NCBI GenBank assembly: GCA_001302245.1
Contig: LGYU01000001.1
Span: 62,001 to 126,000 of the forward strand
From: Chitinophagaceae bacterium PMP191F
GTDB taxonomy: Bacteria > Bacteroidota > Bacteroidia > Chitinophagales > Chitinophagaceae
Length of the DNA: 64,000 bases
Reading direction: 5' to 3'
Shown here: in pieces, positions 26,030-34,665 of the stretch
How positions within the stretch are numbered: the stretch's first letter is position 1
Layout: each line of letters starts with the position of its first letter
Program-made: the position numbers and the translations under genes
Notes under the pieces: generated by a model
What the model saw: the letters and a program-made list of their open reading frames with translations, nothing else
What the model was told of the DNA's origin: nothing
The model's database searches: none

Positions 26030-27355
26030 ATGGGAATTTTAAAAGAACGGTTTAAAGCAAAAGCAGATAAGGCAGCTACCGAAGTAAAGGAACTGTTGAA
26101 GGAGCACGGAGCGAAGAAAATCGGTGAAGTACAGTTGTCCCAGGTTTACCAGGGTATGCGTGGAATAACAGGATTGGTTTCAGAAACTTCTTTGCTTGAT
26201 TCGCAGGAAGGTATTCGTTTCCGCAATTATTCTATCCCTGAATTACAGGAAAAATTACCTAAAGCAAAAGACGGCAGCGAGCCTTTGCCCGAAGGGTTGT
26301 TTTACCTGATGCTGGTAGGCGAATTACCTACTGAAGAAGATGTAGCACATATCAGCTCTGTATGGCAGCGCCGTTCACATGTACCCAACCATGTGTTTGC
26401 AGTGATAGATGCTTTGCCCGTAACTACTCACCCCATGACAATGTTTGTATCTGCTATTATGGCATTACAAACAGAAAGCAATTTTGCCAAACGCTATGCT
26501 GAGGGGATCAATAAAAAAGATTACTGGGAGCCGGTGTTTGACGACGCTATGGACCTTATAGCCCGTTTGCCCCGTATTGCAGCATATATTTATCGCAGAA
26601 AATATAAGAACAATCAGCATATTCAGCCCAATGGATTGCTTGACTGGGCGGGTAACCTGGCACACATGCTGGGCTTTGAAGATGATAGTTTCAAAGAACT
26701 GATGCGTTTGTATATGACCATTCATGCCGATCATGAAGGTGGTAACGTGTCAGCTCATACCACGCACCTGGTAGGTTCTGCATTGAGCGATCCTTTCCTG
26801 AGTTTTGCGGCCGGTATGAATGGCCTTGCTGGTCCGTTACATGGCCTGGCTAACCAGGAAGTAGTAAAATGGATCTTCGAATTGCGTGAAGAGCTGAAAA
26901 CTGAAACGCCTACGCAAGACCAGATTGCTACATACGTAAAGAAAACACTGAGTGAAGGAAAAGTGGTGCCTGGTTACGGACATGCTGTGTTGCGTAAAAC
27001 AGATCCACGCTTTACAGCGCAGATGGAATTTGGGAAAAAACACATGCCTGATGATCCGCTGGTAAAAACTGTGTGGAACGTTTATGAGGCTGTACCACCT
27101 ATTCTGCAATCACTTGGAAAAATCAAAAATCCATGGCCTAATGTGGATGCACACAGTGGTGCTTTGCTGGTACATTATGGCATGGTAGAATATGAATTTT
27201 ACACTGTATTGTTTGGTGTAAGCCGTGCATTGGGTGTGCTGGCCAGCCTGATCTGGGACAGGGCACTGGCGTTCCCCATTGAAAGACCAAAATCTGTTAC
27301 TACCGACCTGGTAAAACAATGGCTGGAAGGTAAAGCAGATATATGGGGTGACTAA
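26030..27355 (+). CDS. gltA: Citrate synthase, mitochondrial-like type
   Basis: Citrate synthase condenses acetyl-CoA and oxaloacetate. The 441-residue protein is closest in motif content to mitochondrial citrate synthases rather than the short bacterial type: it contains GGNVSAHTTHLVGSALSDP, FAAGMNGLAGPLHGLANQEV, VVPGYGHAVLRKTDPR and NPWPNVDAHSGALL. The catalytic residues are H271, H318 and D373, almost the same numbers as pig heart H274, H320 and D375. The enzyme should be cytoplasmic and dimeric. It is followed by a strong terminator. Confidence 0.95.
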   Translation: MGILKERFKAKADKAATEVKELLKEHGAKKIGEVQLSQVYQGMRGITGLVSETSLLDSQEGIRFRNYSIPELQEKLPKAKDGSEPLPEGLFYLMLVGELPTEEDVAHISSVWQRRSHVPNHVFAVIDALPVTTHPMTMFVSAIMALQTESNFAKRYAEGINKKDYWEPVFDDAMDLIARLPRIAAYIYRRKYKNNQHIQPNGLLDWAGNLAHMLGFEDDSFKELMRLYMTIHADHEGGNVSAHTTHLVGSALSDPFLSFAAGMNGLAGPLHGLANQEVVKWIFELREELKTETPTQDQIATYVKKTLSEGKVVPGYGHAVLRKTDPRFTAQMEFGKKHMPDDPLVKTVWNVYEAVPPILQSLGKIKNPWPNVDAHSGALLVHYGMVEYEFYTVLFGVSRALGVLASLIWDRALAFPIERPKSVTTDLVKQWLEGKADIWGD

Positions 27356-27390
27356 CAATCATATTCATACAATATTATCAGTTTAATAAA

Positions 27391-27424
27391 TTAAGCCCTG
27401 GCATCCGCCGGGGCTTAACTTTTG
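27391..27424 (+). terminator. Terminator after citrate synthase
   Basis: TTAAGCCCTG pairs with CGGGGCTTAA around an 8-nt loop and is followed by a T-rich stretch. Confidence 0.85.
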
Positions 27425-27513
27425 ATGGCTTAACAAAGAAATTATAATAATTTAGAAAGGATTGTTGTTAGTTCAGTGTTTAAACTTTAATTTAGTATTT
27501 AAAATCTATTGTT

Positions 27514-28038
27514 ATGTCAAAATGGACTATAGACCCTTTACACTCTGAAGTAACCTTCAAGGTAAAGCACCTGGTTATTTCTTCAGTAACCGGAAAATTT
27601 TCATCAATTGAAGGCAATATTGAATCTTCAAAAGATGATTTCACGGATGCAAAAATTGAATTTTCTGCAGCGGTAGAAAGCATCAGCACAGGAAATGACC
27701 AACGTGACGGACACCTTAAATCACCTGATTTTTTTGATGCTGCCAATCACCCCAAAGTGAAGTTTGTATCTACACAGGTAAGCAAAAAAGATGACAAGGA
27801 TTATGTAGTGAAAGGTGACCTGACCATTCGCGGCGTTACCAAACCTGTAGAGCTGCAGGTAGAGTTTGGTGGCACCCAGAAAGATTTTTATGGTAACACC
27901 GTAGCAGGTTTTGAACTGAGCGGTAAGATAAACCGCCAGGATTTTGGTCTGCAATGGAGTGCGGTTACTGAAACAGGTGGTATTGTAGTGAGTGATGAGG
28001 TGAAGATCTTTGCCAATGTAGAGCTGCACAAAAAATAG
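27514..28038 (+). CDS. YceI family protein
   Basis: YceI proteins form a lipocalin-like barrel that binds polyisoprenoids or other amphiphiles. The 174-residue protein has the hallmarks WTIDPLHSEVTFKVKHLVISSVTGKF, the DQRDGHLKSPDFFDAANHPKV segment, and DLTIRGVTKPVELQVEF. It has no signal peptide, so this form is probably cytoplasmic, as in several Bacteroidota. It has its own terminator and is separated from its neighbours. The ligand is unknown. Confidence 0.92.
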   Translation: MSKWTIDPLHSEVTFKVKHLVISSVTGKFSSIEGNIESSKDDFTDAKIEFSAAVESISTGNDQRDGHLKSPDFFDAANHPKVKFVSTQVSKKDDKDYVVKGDLTIRGVTKPVELQVEFGGTQKDFYGNTVAGFELSGKINRQDFGLQWSAVTETGGIVVSDEVKIFANVELHKK

Positions 28039-28063
28039 TGCTGGTATCATAAGCATGTTGTTC

Positions 28064-28088
28064 AACCCCGCTACGGCGGGGTTTTTGC
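28064..28088 (+). terminator. Terminator after the YceI gene
   Basis: A perfect 8-bp stem AACCCCGC / GCGGGGTT around TACG ends in a TTTTT tract. Confidence 0.9.
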
Positions 28089-28176
28089 ATTTATATAGCA
28101 GTGATTATTTAATGAGAGGGAATCATCAGGAATGTGCATTTTTGTTCTCTCTTGCAGGTCATTTCAAATGTTCACT

Positions 28177-28749
28177 ATGGAAAAGGATATCATATTTCAG
28201 ATCGCCAACCGGATCAAGGAAAGACGCAAAGAAAAAAAGATCACGCTTGAAAAGCTGGCAGATGAAGCTGGTGTTACTAAGGGACTAATTTCGCAGATCG
28301 AGAATAACCGCACTGTACCTTCTCTTACCGTATTGCTGAGTATTATTAAAGCCCTGCAAACAGACCTGGATGATTTCTTCGGGCAATTGAGTCTTGCTGA
28401 TAATGATGGTGCTGTGCTGATAAAAGCCAACCAGCACGAGCCTATAGAAAAAGAACACAACGAAGGTTCTTACTACAACCGTATCATGAGTTTTAAACAA
28501 GATGGTAAACTGGTAGATGTGGTATTATACCGGCAGGAGAAAAATGCGCCCAGAGATTTTGTATCAACAGATGCTTTTGAATTTGATTACATGCTGAAAG
28601 GAGTGGCTCAATATACCATTGGCGATAAGAAATATGTGCTGGAACCTGGTGATACTTTTTACTATGATGCGAGGCAACCGCATTTATCCGAATGTCTTTC
28701 AGATGATGAATATGTGATGCTGGTCATTTACTTTTTTGACAATGGATAA
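28177..28749 (+). CDS. XRE-family regulator with cupin domain
   Basis: The 190-residue protein has an N-terminal helix-turn-helix (about 6-62, with ERRKEKKITLEKLADEAGVTKGLISQIENNRTVPS) and a C-terminal cupin (about 100-185, with VLEPGDTFYYDARQPHLSE). Regulators with this design often sense a small metabolite. The ATG at 28177 is chosen; one at 28168 is also possible. The gene is 491 bases upstream of the phosphonate operon on the same strand and could regulate it, but this is inference. Confidence 0.85.
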   Translation: MEKDIIFQIANRIKERRKEKKITLEKLADEAGVTKGLISQIENNRTVPSLTVLLSIIKALQTDLDDFFGQLSLADNDGAVLIKANQHEPIEKEHNEGSYYNRIMSFKQDGKLVDVVLYRQEKNAPRDFVSTDAFEFDYMLKGVAQYTIGDKKYVLEPGDTFYYDARQPHLSECLSDDEYVMLVIYFFDNG

Positions 28750-29240
28750 ATTAAATAATGCCTCTTTCATAAAATGTAAGAAAATTATGAAGTTTAGTAT
28801 TTGTAAACTTAATTAGGTTTATAGGGTATAAAAGTTTACAATTGCTTTACTATTTGTTAACCTGCAAAATGTCGCTTTCATTTGCTTCATCCATATTTTT
28901 GGTGCAGGGTAACCAATTGTTATAAAGCGGCATTTTACTTTCTCTAGTGGATATTCCTGCTGATAACAACTGTTCTGTTATCCATTCTTCCTGATTTTTG
29001 TTAAGAAACAGTTCCTGGTACTGCGGTGCTGATTAAACTTCCGGCAAACCCTTGTGTGTTGTACTGACTACTAGTGGATACAATGCAAAACATTCAAGCA
29101 TAATTACAATAATGCGTTGCAAAAGATGCTTTAGCGGCAATGATGATAATGAACGGGATAGTTTATGGGTTAGCAACGATGGAAGGAAACTGCTGTCGTT
29201 GCTTTTCTTCGGTTAATAGATGTAAAATTTTACTGCTTAT
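28750..29240. repeat. Inverted-repeat-rich spacer
   Basis: No gene is convincing in this 491-base stretch. It holds a perfect 10-bp inverted repeat at 28801-28841 (TTGTAAACTT / AAGTTTACAA), a 13-bp repeat with one mismatch at 28866-28936, a 7-bp hairpin at 28962-28982 (GATAACA / TGTTATC), and two copies of CTAGTGGATA at 28944-28953 and 29071-29080. The last 130 bases before the next gene lack a clear TAnnTTTG promoter box. It could be a structured leader or a remnant. Confidence 0.5.
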
Positions 29241-30323
29241 ATGAACAGAAAACATTGCTTATTGATCGGCCTGGTATGCAGCATGTTTACTGCTGTTGCA
29301 CAGGAATGTAAAACAGAGAATGTAGTTATTGTAACGCTGGATGGCATGCGCTGGCAGGAAGTGTTTGGCGGTGTAGATGCAGCCCTGATGGCAGACAAAC
29401 GTTATACATCCGACTCTGCAGGCATGGCTGCGCAATTCTGGAGTAATGATGTTGCTGAAAGAAGAAAAAAACTGTTTCCTTTTTTCTGGACCACCATTGC
29501 AACCCAGGGACAACTGTATGGCAACAGGAACATGGGCTGTTATGTGAATGTGGCCAATCCTTATAAGTTCTCTTACCCCGGTTACAATGAGATCTTTACA
29601 GGCTATCCTGATACCGCTGTAAACTCCAACGATAAGGTCAGGAATAAGAATGAGAATGTACTGGAGTTTATCAATAAACAAAAAGGTTATACCGGTAAAG
29701 TGGCAGCATTCAGCACCTGGGAAGTATTTCCCTATATCCTTAATAAATGGCGTAGTGGTATATATGTAAATTCAGATGTGGATACACTGGCATTTACCAA
29801 CAGCAATCTGAAGCTGATTAATGATATGCAGTTTCTGGAAGCAAAACCTGTGGATGTAAGGCTGGACCTGCTTACCTATTTTGCCGGCAGGGAATACCTG
29901 AAAGCATATAAACCAAGGATACTTTATATCGCTTTTGATGAAACAGATGATTTTGCACATTCCGGCATGTATGATCAATACCTGAAAAGCGCACATGCAG
30001 AAGATGCTATGATCGGTGATCTTTGGATGACTTTACAATCAATGCCTGAATATCGGAATAAAACCACGATGCTTATACTTTGCGATCATGGACGTGGTGA
30101 CAAGAATAAAGATCAGTGGAAAGACCATGGTGCCAAAGTAGAAGATGCCGGCGGAATATGGATCGCGGCTATTGGTCCCGATACTAAATTTCTGGGAGAA
30201 GTAAGCAATCACCCGCAATTGTACCAGCGCCAGGTTGCCACTACCATTGCTGCTGTACTGGGTTTCAATTTTAAGCCTGCACATCCGGTACAGGAACCCA
30301 TCAATACTATTTTTAAACCTTAA
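29241..30323 (+). CDS. Exported alkaline-phosphatase-superfamily hydrolase (NPP-like)
   Basis: The 360-residue protein has a signal peptide (MNRKHCLLIGLVCSMFTAVAQ) and the two-metal fold of the alkaline phosphatase superfamily: the first metal Asp in VTLDGM (D34), a nucleophile candidate S111 in SYPGYNEIFTG (aligned with the T-F-P-N of NPP enzymes), and metal ligands in AFDETDDFAHSG and ILCDHGRG. It could be a periplasmic phosphodiesterase or phosphonate-ester hydrolase. Only 27 nt separate it from the PhnZ-like gene, so it is probably in the same operon and may release phosphonates. This role is inference. Confidence 0.8.
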   Translation: MNRKHCLLIGLVCSMFTAVAQECKTENVVIVTLDGMRWQEVFGGVDAALMADKRYTSDSAGMAAQFWSNDVAERRKKLFPFFWTTIATQGQLYGNRNMGCYVNVANPYKFSYPGYNEIFTGYPDTAVNSNDKVRNKNENVLEFINKQKGYTGKVAAFSTWEVFPYILNKWRSGIYVNSDVDTLAFTNSNLKLINDMQFLEAKPVDVRLDLLTYFAGREYLKAYKPRILYIAFDETDDFAHSGMYDQYLKSAHAEDAMIGDLWMTLQSMPEYRNKTTMLILCDHGRGDKNKDQWKDHGAKVEDAGGIWIAAIGPDTKFLGEVSNHPQLYQRQVATTIAAVLGFNFKPAHPVQEPINTIFKP

Positions 30324-30350
30324 CCTGCTTTTTAATAAATCGATATTTGT

Positions 30351-30944
30351 ATGGCCCCACAGTTTATGGATGCAGACCTGGTGACCAACGAGATCATGCA
30401 GCTTTTTTACGACCACGGCAATGATGATTATGATGGTGAGCCTGTTTCACAAGCAGCACACATGATACAATGTGGTATGCTGGCTATTGAGCATGGATCT
30501 GACCAGGAATTGGTACTGGGTGCGTTTTTACACGATATAGGGCACCTGCTGCGACATTATGCACCTACGGAAGAAATGGCTGGGCTGGGAGCTGTTAACC
30601 ACGAAGGTATTGGTGCTGCTTATTTAAGGGATAGAGGCTTTTCTGAAAAAATATGTGCTGTAGTTGACAAACATGTAGATGCCAAGCGTTACCTGGTAGC
30701 AACAGACAGTCAGTACAAACAGAAATTATCACCTGCCAGTATGCAGACGCTGGAATGGCAGGGAGGTCCGATGGATGACGCAGCTATTGCAACTTTCCGT
30801 CAACATCCGTATTTTAAAGAGATCATACAGGTACGTTTATGGGATGAGGAAGGTAAACGGACAGATCTGGAGATGTTACCACTACAGCATTTTGCTGCCA
30901 TGATATATGATTATCTCACTCACACAAACACATTACATGCATAA
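30351..30944 (+). CDS. PhnZ-like HD-domain diiron oxygenase (phosphonate-operon type)
   Basis: The 197-residue protein matches the HD family found in phosphonate degradation operons. Its residues follow the PhnZ pattern: Y27 and E30 (YDGE), H37, H61-D62 (LHDIGH), H84, H108 (VVDKH) and D165 (LWDE), nearly the spacing I recall for PhnZ (Y24, E27, H34, H58, D59, H80, H104, D161). The tyrosine/glutamate pair is a mark of the oxygenase branch, not the phosphohydrolases. PhnZ cleaves (R)-1-hydroxy-2-aminoethylphosphonate to glycine and phosphate. No PhnY-type 2-oxoglutarate oxygenase that would make this substrate is present, so the true substrate is open. It overlaps the next gene by 8 nt. Confidence 0.88.
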   Translation: MAPQFMDADLVTNEIMQLFYDHGNDDYDGEPVSQAAHMIQCGMLAIEHGSDQELVLGAFLHDIGHLLRHYAPTEEMAGLGAVNHEGIGAAYLRDRGFSEKICAVVDKHVDAKRYLVATDSQYKQKLSPASMQTLEWQGGPMDDAAIATFRQHPYFKEIIQVRLWDEEGKRTDLEMLPLQHFAAMIYDYLTHTNTLHA

Positions 30945-31641
30945 CAATATACGTCTGGCAGTTTTTGATATTGCAGGTACCACGGTAAAAGATAACGGAG
31001 AAATAGCCATTGCTTTTCAGCAGGCATTTCAGCAATACGGTTATACTGTTCCTGTTGAAAAAATAAATCCTTTAATGGGATATAAAAAGCCTGAAGCGAT
31101 TGACATCATGCTGCAGGAATATGAACAGGACAGTACACTGATCACACCGGATTATATCAATGCTATTCATGAATATTTCAGAAAGCTGATGGTGCAATAC
31201 TATACCGTTACCAATGATCTGCAGCCGCTTCCCGGTGCTGCTACAGTATTCTCCTGGCTGAAAGAAAGAGGAATCCGTATAGCGCTTGATACAGGATTTT
31301 CAAATGACATTACCAACGTAATCATAGAACGACTTGGTTGGTTGAGAGATGGCCTGGTAGATGATGTGGTATCGAGTAATGAAGTAAAGGCCGGTCGTCC
31401 GTTTCCCTATATGATACAACACCTGATGCGTAATGCTGGAGTTGATGATGCCCTGCAGGTGATCAAAACCGGTGATACGGAAGTTGATATTAATGAAGGA
31501 AAAAATGCAGGATGCCTGTTGTCTGTTGGCGTTACTACGGGGGCTTTTACACGGGCGCAACTGGAACCGTATGAGCCGTCGTTCATTATTGATCACCTGG
31601 AAGAACTGATACCGGTATTGGAGAACAATTATCAAAAATAA
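30937..31641 (+). CDS. Phosphonatase-like HAD hydrolase
   Basis: The 234-residue HAD protein resembles phosphonoacetaldehyde hydrolase (PhnX): nucleophile D11 in VFDIAGTTV, with Ala two residues on as in PhnX rather than the usual second Asp; K51 in MGYKKPEA at the position of the PhnX Schiff-base lysine; AGRPFPYMI; and the metal motif KTGDTEVDINEGKNAGC. It would cleave the C-P bond of phosphonoacetaldehyde or a related aldehyde. It belongs to the phosphonatase-like family seen in phosphonate operons. The start at 30937 overlaps the HD gene by 8 nt, which shows translational coupling. Confidence 0.87.
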   Translation: MHNNIRLAVFDIAGTTVKDNGEIAIAFQQAFQQYGYTVPVEKINPLMGYKKPEAIDIMLQEYEQDSTLITPDYINAIHEYFRKLMVQYYTVTNDLQPLPGAATVFSWLKERGIRIALDTGFSNDITNVIIERLGWLRDGLVDDVVSSNEVKAGRPFPYMIQHLMRNAGVDDALQVIKTGDTEVDINEGKNAGCLLSVGVTTGAFTRAQLEPYEPSFIIDHLEELIPVLENNYQK

Positions 31642-31646
31642 CCTGT

Positions 31647-32975
31647 ATGATAATACTGCCCGGTTTGCAGGAGCGAATGAAACGGTGGCCAGTCTGGTTA
31701 CTGTCATTGTATGCTGCATGCTGTTCATTCGGAGTGTACTTTTGCATGTATGCTTTCCGGAAACCTTTTACCGTGGCAGGTTATGAAGGGATTTATTTTG
31801 CCGGCGCCAGTTACAAGGTATGGCTGGTAATAGCGCAGGTAATGGGGTATATGCTCAGTAAGTTTTACGGTATCCGTTTTATATCAGGCATGCAACCGGA
31901 AAAAAGAGCCAGCATCATTGTAAAGCTCATCCTGTTCTCATGGCTGGCATTACTGCTGTTTGCCATTGTGCCCCCTCCTTACAGTATCGTGTTCTTGTTA
32001 TTAAATGGGTTCCCTTTGGGTATGATATGGGGATTGGTGTTCAGCTATGTGGAAGGAAGAAAGACCACAGAGTTTATGGGTGCAGTGCTGGCCATCAGTT
32101 TTATATTTTCATCCGGGGTAGTAAAAAGTGTTGGTAAACTGGTGATACTGGAAGGTCATTACAGTGAGTGGTGGATGCCGTTTATTACCGGTGGATTGTT
32201 TGTATTACCTATGTTATTGTTTACATGTCTGCTGAATCATTTACCGCCGCCAACTACTGAGGATATACAACTGCGCAGCGTTCGGAAACCTATGACCACA
32301 GCAGAGCGGAGGGATTTTATCATGCAATACCTTCCCGGAATTATATTGATCGTTGCCACGTATGTGCTATTGACCATTCTGCGCGATTTCAGGGATAATT
32401 TTGCCAATGAATTATGGAAAGAACAGGGATATGGTAACCAGGCTGGCATCTTTACGGAAACAGAGATCCCCGTATCACTGGCTGTGTTGTTTTGTATGAG
32501 CCTGCTGATACTGGTCAAAAACAATATACGTGCATTTATGATCAATCACTATATGGTAATTGCAGGATACGCGCTGGCACTGATCTCTACCATATTGTTT
32601 ATGTACCATGAAGCAGGACCTTTTTGGTGGATGGTAATGGTAGGAACCGGTTTGTACCTGAGCTATGTACCCTTCAATGCGTTGTATTTTGAACGGATGA
32701 TAGCCAGTTATCGCATAAAAGGTAATGTAGGTTTTATTATGTACATAGCAGATTCATTCGGATACCTGGGGAGCATACTGGTGCTGCTATGCAAAGAGTT
32801 TACAGGATTGAAAGTATCGTGGACGGGATTCTTTATAAATGCAATACTGGCAGTTTCGATAGCAGGAATTATGGGTACATTGCTGGCAGCGGTTTATTTC
32901 AAGAGAAAATATGAACATGGCCGTGCCGCCAATACTACAGACAATACATTATGGAACGTAAAAGAGCAATTGTAA
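31647..32975 (+). CDS. DUF5690 membrane transporter, MFS-like
   Basis: The 442-residue protein has about 12 membrane segments, starting with WLLSLYAACCSFGVYFCMYA and ending with ILAVSIAGIMGTLLAAVYF, and fits the DUF5690 family found mostly in Bacteroidota. Cytoplasmic loops contain basic clusters (EGRKTTE, FKRKYEHGR). It starts 5 nt after the phosphonatase-like gene and overlaps the next gene by 25 nt. Its likely job in this operon is to import the phosphonate substrate, but that is inferred from context. Confidence 0.85.
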   Translation: MIILPGLQERMKRWPVWLLSLYAACCSFGVYFCMYAFRKPFTVAGYEGIYFAGASYKVWLVIAQVMGYMLSKFYGIRFISGMQPEKRASIIVKLILFSWLALLLFAIVPPPYSIVFLLLNGFPLGMIWGLVFSYVEGRKTTEFMGAVLAISFIFSSGVVKSVGKLVILEGHYSEWWMPFITGGLFVLPMLLFTCLLNHLPPPTTEDIQLRSVRKPMTTAERRDFIMQYLPGIILIVATYVLLTILRDFRDNFANELWKEQGYGNQAGIFTETEIPVSLAVLFCMSLLILVKNNIRAFMINHYMVIAGYALALISTILFMYHEAGPFWWMVMVGTGLYLSYVPFNALYFERMIASYRIKGNVGFIMYIADSFGYLGSILVLLCKEFTGLKVSWTGFFINAILAVSIAGIMGTLLAAVYFKRKYEHGRAANTTDNTLWNVKEQL

Positions 32976-34081
32976 TAGGAGCAGGAATTGTTGGCCTGGC
33001 AATAACAAGAAGTCTGGCAACAAGAGGTTACCAGGTGCATGTGTTTGAGCGGAATGAAAAAGCTGTAAGTGCTTCGGTAAGAAATTTCGGCATGGTATGG
33101 CCGGTTGGGCAACCTGCCGGCATGTTGTATGAAAGAGCATTGCGTTCAAAAGCGATCTGGAAAGAGGTTTGTACGGAAGCCGGTTTGTGGTATGAGGAAA
33201 CCGGTAGCCTGCACCTGGCATATGATGAACTGGAATGGCAGGTGCTGAATGAAATTGCAGCAGCCAATACAGGAATTAGACCAATGATTGCCATTGATGC
33301 GCAGACGGCATTACAACGCAGCGAAGCTATCAATCCGGAAGGATTGAAAGGTGCATTGTGGAGTGCAGATGAAATGATAGTGGAAGCGCGTGTGGCGATA
33401 GAAAAAATACCGGCCTGGTTGCAACAACGGTATGGTATAACTTTTCATTTCAATACAGCAGTAACAGAAATCCGTTACCCGGAGATCATTACCGGAGGAG
33501 GTGAAAGACTAAGTGCTGATGAGATATTTGTATGCGGCGGTGCTGATTTTGAAACGCTGTATCCTGAAGTTTTTGAGGAAAATTATTTTACCAAATGTAA
33601 ACTGCAGATGATGCGCCTGGCCGTACAACCTGATAACTGGCGGATAGGTCCTGCATTGTGCGGTGGTTTATCGCTGGCGCATTACAAAGGATTTGAAGTA
33701 GCAGCTTCATTGCCGGCATTGAAACAACATTTTGAAGCAACGTTGCCCGACTATATACGCTGGGGAATACATGTTATGGTATCGCAGAATGGGGAAGGAG
33801 AACTGACCGTTGGCGACAGTCATGAGTATGGAGGCGTATTTGATCCGTTTGATAAGCATTTCATCAATCAACTGATACTGGATTACCTGAAACGTTTTGC
33901 ACGTTTTAAGAATTGGGATCTTTCACAAAGCTGGCATGGCATCTATCCTAAAAAAACAGATGGCAAAACGGATTTTGTATTTCAACCTGAGCCGGGTGTA
34001 ACCATTGTCAACGGTATGGGAGGTGCGGGTATGACGTTGAGTTTTGGTCTGGCGGAAGAAGTGGTGCAGAGCAATTATTAA
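32951..34081 (+). CDS. FAD-dependent oxidoreductase of phosphonate operons
   Basis: The 376-residue DAO-type oxidoreductase begins with the dinucleotide-binding motif AIVIGAGIVGLAITRSLATRG and contains ASVRNFGMVWPVGQP, typical of the TIGR03364-type family that sits in phosphonate operons. Related enzymes are reported to oxidise 2-aminoethylphosphonate or its N-methyl form to phosphonoacetaldehyde, which the neighbouring HAD hydrolase could cleave. It ends at 34081, overlapping the convergent membrane gene by 4 nt. The exact substrate is not visible in the sequence. Confidence 0.87.
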   Translation: MERKRAIVIGAGIVGLAITRSLATRGYQVHVFERNEKAVSASVRNFGMVWPVGQPAGMLYERALRSKAIWKEVCTEAGLWYEETGSLHLAYDELEWQVLNEIAAANTGIRPMIAIDAQTALQRSEAINPEGLKGALWSADEMIVEARVAIEKIPAWLQQRYGITFHFNTAVTEIRYPEIITGGGERLSADEIFVCGGADFETLYPEVFEENYFTKCKLQMMRLAVQPDNWRIGPALCGGLSLAHYKGFEVAASLPALKQHFEATLPDYIRWGIHVMVSQNGEGELTVGDSHEYGGVFDPFDKHFINQLILDYLKRFARFKNWDLSQSWHGIYPKKTDGKTDFVFQPEPGVTIVNGMGGAGMTLSFGLAEEVVQSNY

Positions 34082-34458
34082 GTTGCGCTCTGTCTATATT
34101 TTTTCAGGTAAACTTTGTTGTGCACATAGTAATAAAACAATGCCCCGCCGAAGTAGGCTGCAACATCCAGTATGTCTCCTGTATAGGCAGCAGAATAATG
34201 TGGCAGTATGCCTTCAAAAACAATGGCTATATATACTGCAATAAATAAGAGATAGCCCAGGGGATAAGAATATTCATCATCGTGTGCAATATAGCTGCGC
34301 GTGAAAGTCAGTGTGAGATGCGCCATAGCCGGCACAGCAATACAATCGGTGAGATGATCATTCAGTACCGGAACCGGTTGATGCAGATATCTGCAAAGAT
34401 GAATGCCGCACCATAGCAGGCCGTAGGTAATAAATAAAGGATCTAATAGTCTTTTCAT
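34078..34458 (-). CDS. Small four-helix membrane protein
   Basis: The 126-residue protein has about four hydrophobic segments (PLFITYGLLWCGIHL, IAVPAMAHLTLTF, YLLFIAVYIAIVFEGIL, ILDVAAYFGGALFYYYV). I do not recognise the family. It follows the 64-residue gene at 34460 with a 1-nt gap, so the two are one transcript divergent from a TetR regulator. It is probably regulated by that TetR protein through the palindrome at 34666-34714. Confidence 0.65.
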   Translation of the reverse strand: MKRLLDPLFITYGLLWCGIHLCRYLHQPVPVLNDHLTDCIAVPAMAHLTLTFTRSYIAHDDEYSYPLGYLLFIAVYIAIVFEGILPHYSAAYTGDILDVAAYFGGALFYYYVHNKVYLKKYRQSAT

Positions 34459-34459
34459 A

Positions 34460-34654
34460 TTACAACACTACCATAATAGCACCGACTACAGCCAGTGAAA
34501 TCAGCATTACCATCACTGCAAATAAATAAAAGGCGCTGTGTTTCATTACTTTTACCGGTGCAGGATCAGTAGGTTTCACAGGAAAAACAGTATTCCTGAG
34601 CCGTTTCAGCAAAGGCAATTCCTTTTGCCGGTTCTCATCCTGTTCATTATTCAT
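34460..34654 (-). CDS. Small single-helix membrane protein
   Basis: The 64-residue protein has a charged N-terminal half (NNEQDENRQKELPLLKRLRN) and one C-terminal membrane segment (FYLFAVMVMLISLAVVGAIMVVL). I do not recognise it. It is 67 nt from the start of tetR on the opposite strand and 1 nt upstream of the four-helix gene, so they form an operon controlled from the same spacer. The function is unknown; it may be an accessory subunit of its neighbour. Confidence 0.6.
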   Translation of the reverse strand: MNNEQDENRQKELPLLKRLRNTVFPVKPTDPAPVKVMKHSAFYLFAVMVMLISLAVVGAIMVVL

Positions 34655-34665
34655 GGATGCATAAT

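Noticed and set aside
28055-28288. Plus-strand 77-residue frame over the start of the XRE-cupin gene
   Set aside because: It overlaps a clear helix-turn-helix gene in another frame and has no domain.
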